DNA of 64,000 nt from the NCBI GenBank assembly GCA_003567005.1, contig PXBF01000182.1:1-64000 (forward strand), read 5' to 3'. A model generated the notes under the pieces. That model was not told where the DNA came from, did no database searches, and saw only the letters and a program-made list of their open reading frames with translations. Shown here piece after piece: positions 62,752 to 64,000 of this stretch. A program made the translations under genes and the position numbers. Numbering within the stretch: position 1 is the stretch's first letter; every line of letters starts with the position of its first letter. The stretch comes from PVC group bacterium (GTDB lineage: Bacteria > Verrucomicrobiota > Kiritimatiellia > UBA8416).

Positions 62752-63164
62752 AAAAGTTCTTACGAAAAAACACCATCAAGACAGGTGTATTCCCGATCTT
62801 CGATATCAAGTCGCCCATGACAGGCAAAAAACAAAAACCGCCACGCTACGAGAAAGGGTATCCCTACGTCGTGCATCGCGTCTTTAGTGCAATGTACCTC
62901 CCCTTAGCCGTCTACTGCCGGGGAGAGAAATCAACGTCCAAGTCAGGCGTATATCTCGATTGTCGACGTACATCCCCGCGCCTGGAAGCCAAGCTCATTC
63001 AGGAACTGAAAAAGGCCTGCAAAGAGAAACAAACCAACATGTGTGCCGTTATGCACCCTACCCGCGCCATCTATGTGTTCGACAACGGTAACTGCCATAT
63101 AGGCGACACACCACCCAGCATGAATGGGCACACCATAATGGGCCCGCATTGCGAGAAATACTAA
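62748..63164 (+). CDS. Unrecognised basic protein between the leader operon and metK
   Basis: A 138-residue protein with no family I can name. The first 40 residues are basic (many Lys and Arg, PMTGKKQKPPRYEKGY). The central part has VHRVFSAMYLPLAVYCRGEK and SGVYLDCRRTSPRLEAKLIQ, and the end is Gly/Pro-rich with MNGHTIMGPHC. It has six cysteines and six histidines, mostly in the second half, so metal binding is possible. A perfect AAGGAGGTG ribosome site is five bases before the ATG, and the ATGA overlap with the previous gene shows that the two are translated together. It ends 26 bases before metK. Confidence 0.65.
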   Translation: MKKFLRKNTIKTGVFPIFDIKSPMTGKKQKPPRYEKGYPYVVHRVFSAMYLPLAVYCRGEKSTSKSGVYLDCRRTSPRLEAKLIQELKKACKEKQTNMCAVMHPTRAIYVFDNGNCHIGDTPPSMNGHTIMGPHCEKY

Positions 63165-63190
63165 TGCATCAAAACAAAGGAACAAACATC

Positions 63191-64000
63191 ATGAACGATA
63201 CATACCTATTCACATCTGAATCCGTCACCGAAGGACACCCCGACAAAGTGTGCGACACCATCGCCGACGCCATTCTCGATGCCTGCCTCCAGCAGGATCC
63301 CGAGAGCCGCGTCGCCTGCGAAGTCATGTGCAAACACGATCACGTCATGCTCGGCGGTGAAATTGCATGCCGCGGCAATATCGACTATGAGGCCATAACG
63401 CGACAAACCATCCGCGACATCGGCTACACGCGTCCCGGCGAACCCTTTCATGCCGATCACGTAACCATCGTGAATCACCTATCCGCGCAATCCGGCGAGA
63501 TTGCCCAAGGCGTCATCCGGGAAAAACGCATCGAACAAGGTGCCGGCGATCAAGGCATCATGTTTGGCTATGCATCCAACGAGACCGCCGAGCGCATGCC
63601 CCTACCCATCTTGCTTGCGCACAAGCTAGCGCAACAACTTGCCACCGACCGCAAAACAGGCACGGAAGACTGGCTGGGACCCGATGGCAAAACACAAGTC
63701 ACCGTCCGCTACGAAAACGGACGGCCCACCAAAGTGATGGATGTTGTCGTGTCAACACAGCACGACGCCCAAACCGAAAAGCGCGCAATCGAGCACTATG
63801 TAAAAACATCCCTGCTACCCCGAGCACTAGATGACTGGTACACACCGGATATCACGATCCACGTAAACCCTACCGGAAGCTTTGTCTTCGGCGGCCCTTC
63901 CGCAGACTGCGGGGTCACCGGACGCAAGATCATCGTCGACACCTATGGCGGGTTTGCCCGCCATGGCGGTGGGGCCTTCAGCGGCAAAGATCCCTCCAAA
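63191..64000 (+). CDS. metK: S-adenosylmethionine synthase (partial, right edge)
   Basis: The first 270 codons of an enzyme that makes SAM from methionine and ATP; the rest lies beyond the window. Present signatures are ESVTEGHPDKVCDTIADAIL, the GAGDQGIMFGYA segment and HGGGAFSGKDPSK at the very edge. An AAGGAA tract is a few bases before the ATG. It follows the unrecognised 138-residue gene after 26 bases on the same strand, so it probably shares the transcript that starts with the structured leader, although a promoter inside the upstream gene cannot be excluded. Confidence 0.97.
   Translation, partial: MNDTYLFTSESVTEGHPDKVCDTIADAILDACLQQDPESRVACEVMCKHDHVMLGGEIACRGNIDYEAITRQTIRDIGYTRPGEPFHADHVTIVNHLSAQSGEIAQGVIREKRIEQGAGDQGIMFGYASNETAERMPLPILLAHKLAQQLATDRKTGTEDWLGPDGKTQVTVRYENGRPTKVMDVVVSTQHDAQTEKRAIEHYVKTSLLPRALDDWYTPDITIHVNPTGSFVFGGPSADCGVTGRKIIVDTYGGFARHGGGAFSGKDPSK

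Overview
The window looks like chromosome of an anaerobic, polysaccharide-using bacterium of the PVC superphylum, with Kiritimatiellota or a relative as my best guess. This is inferred from gene content, not from any marker search. The clues are a bacterial V-type ATPase operon containing a DUF2764 gene, a lone [FeFe]-hydrogenase maturase HydE, a sulfatase next to sugar metabolism, an exported CAP-domain protein with a C-terminal region ending in a Leu/Ala/Asp-Pro motif common in PVC secreted proteins, and Gat-dependent tRNA amidation. I see no phage block, no CRISPR array, no complete insertion sequence, no rRNA and no tRNA.

Layout. 0.3-5.4 kb: a pterin-binding methyltransferase, a ketopantoate reductase-like protein, the redox chaperone Hsp33, D-aminoacyl-tRNA deacylase, a large low-complexity membrane-anchored protein and thioredoxin. 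5.6-8.9 kb: a hybrid PAS sensor kinase and a zinc-ribbon membrane protein. 9.2-16.5 kb: a seven-gene V-ATPase operon (E, DUF2764, A, B, D, I, K) closed by a strong hairpin; the K subunit carries the side chains that bind Na+ in the enterococcal enzyme. 16.7-22.9 kb: a coiled-coil protein plus glycosyltransferase, then on the other strand an AlgI/AlgJ-like O-acylation pair, FolC and a TonB-like protein. 23.1-29.6 kb: HydE, an alpha/beta hydrolase, the CAP-domain protein, a second histidine kinase and mannose-6-phosphate isomerase. 29.8-32.5 kb: pyrH-frr, queA and a YjbQ-family gene.

32.8-42.7 kb, all on the minus strand: a sulfatase, then a tightly coupled string read as GspE/PilB-like ATPase, PilT, second GspE/PilB-like ATPase and two MsbA-like ABC exporters. 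42.7-45.9 kb: gatC-gatA-gatB. 46.1-50.3 kb: a riboflavin operon ribBA-ribH-nusB-ribD-ribE under a clear FMN riboswitch. 50.5-55.1 kb: L-fucose isomerase with a terminator, then rpsO-pnp with an intergenic hairpin and a terminator. 55.2-62.1 kb: an exported purple-acid-phosphatase-like enzyme, a Fic protein, a radical SAM protein, a tiny exported Arg/Gln-rich protein, a 9-bp-periodic repeat, a serine beta-lactamase-like hydrolase, a GNAT acetyltransferase and a small membrane protein.

62.3-64.0 kb is the most unusual part. A well-spaced promoter starts a roughly 190-nt leader that folds into several hairpins, one of which can hide the ribosome binding site of the next gene. It is followed by a small gene resembling the arm-binding domain of tyrosine recombinases, an unrecognised gene, and metK, which runs off the end of the window. 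This is my main candidate for an undescribed system: either a new cis-regulatory RNA for a metK operon, or an RNA-plus-small-protein element inserted ahead of metK.
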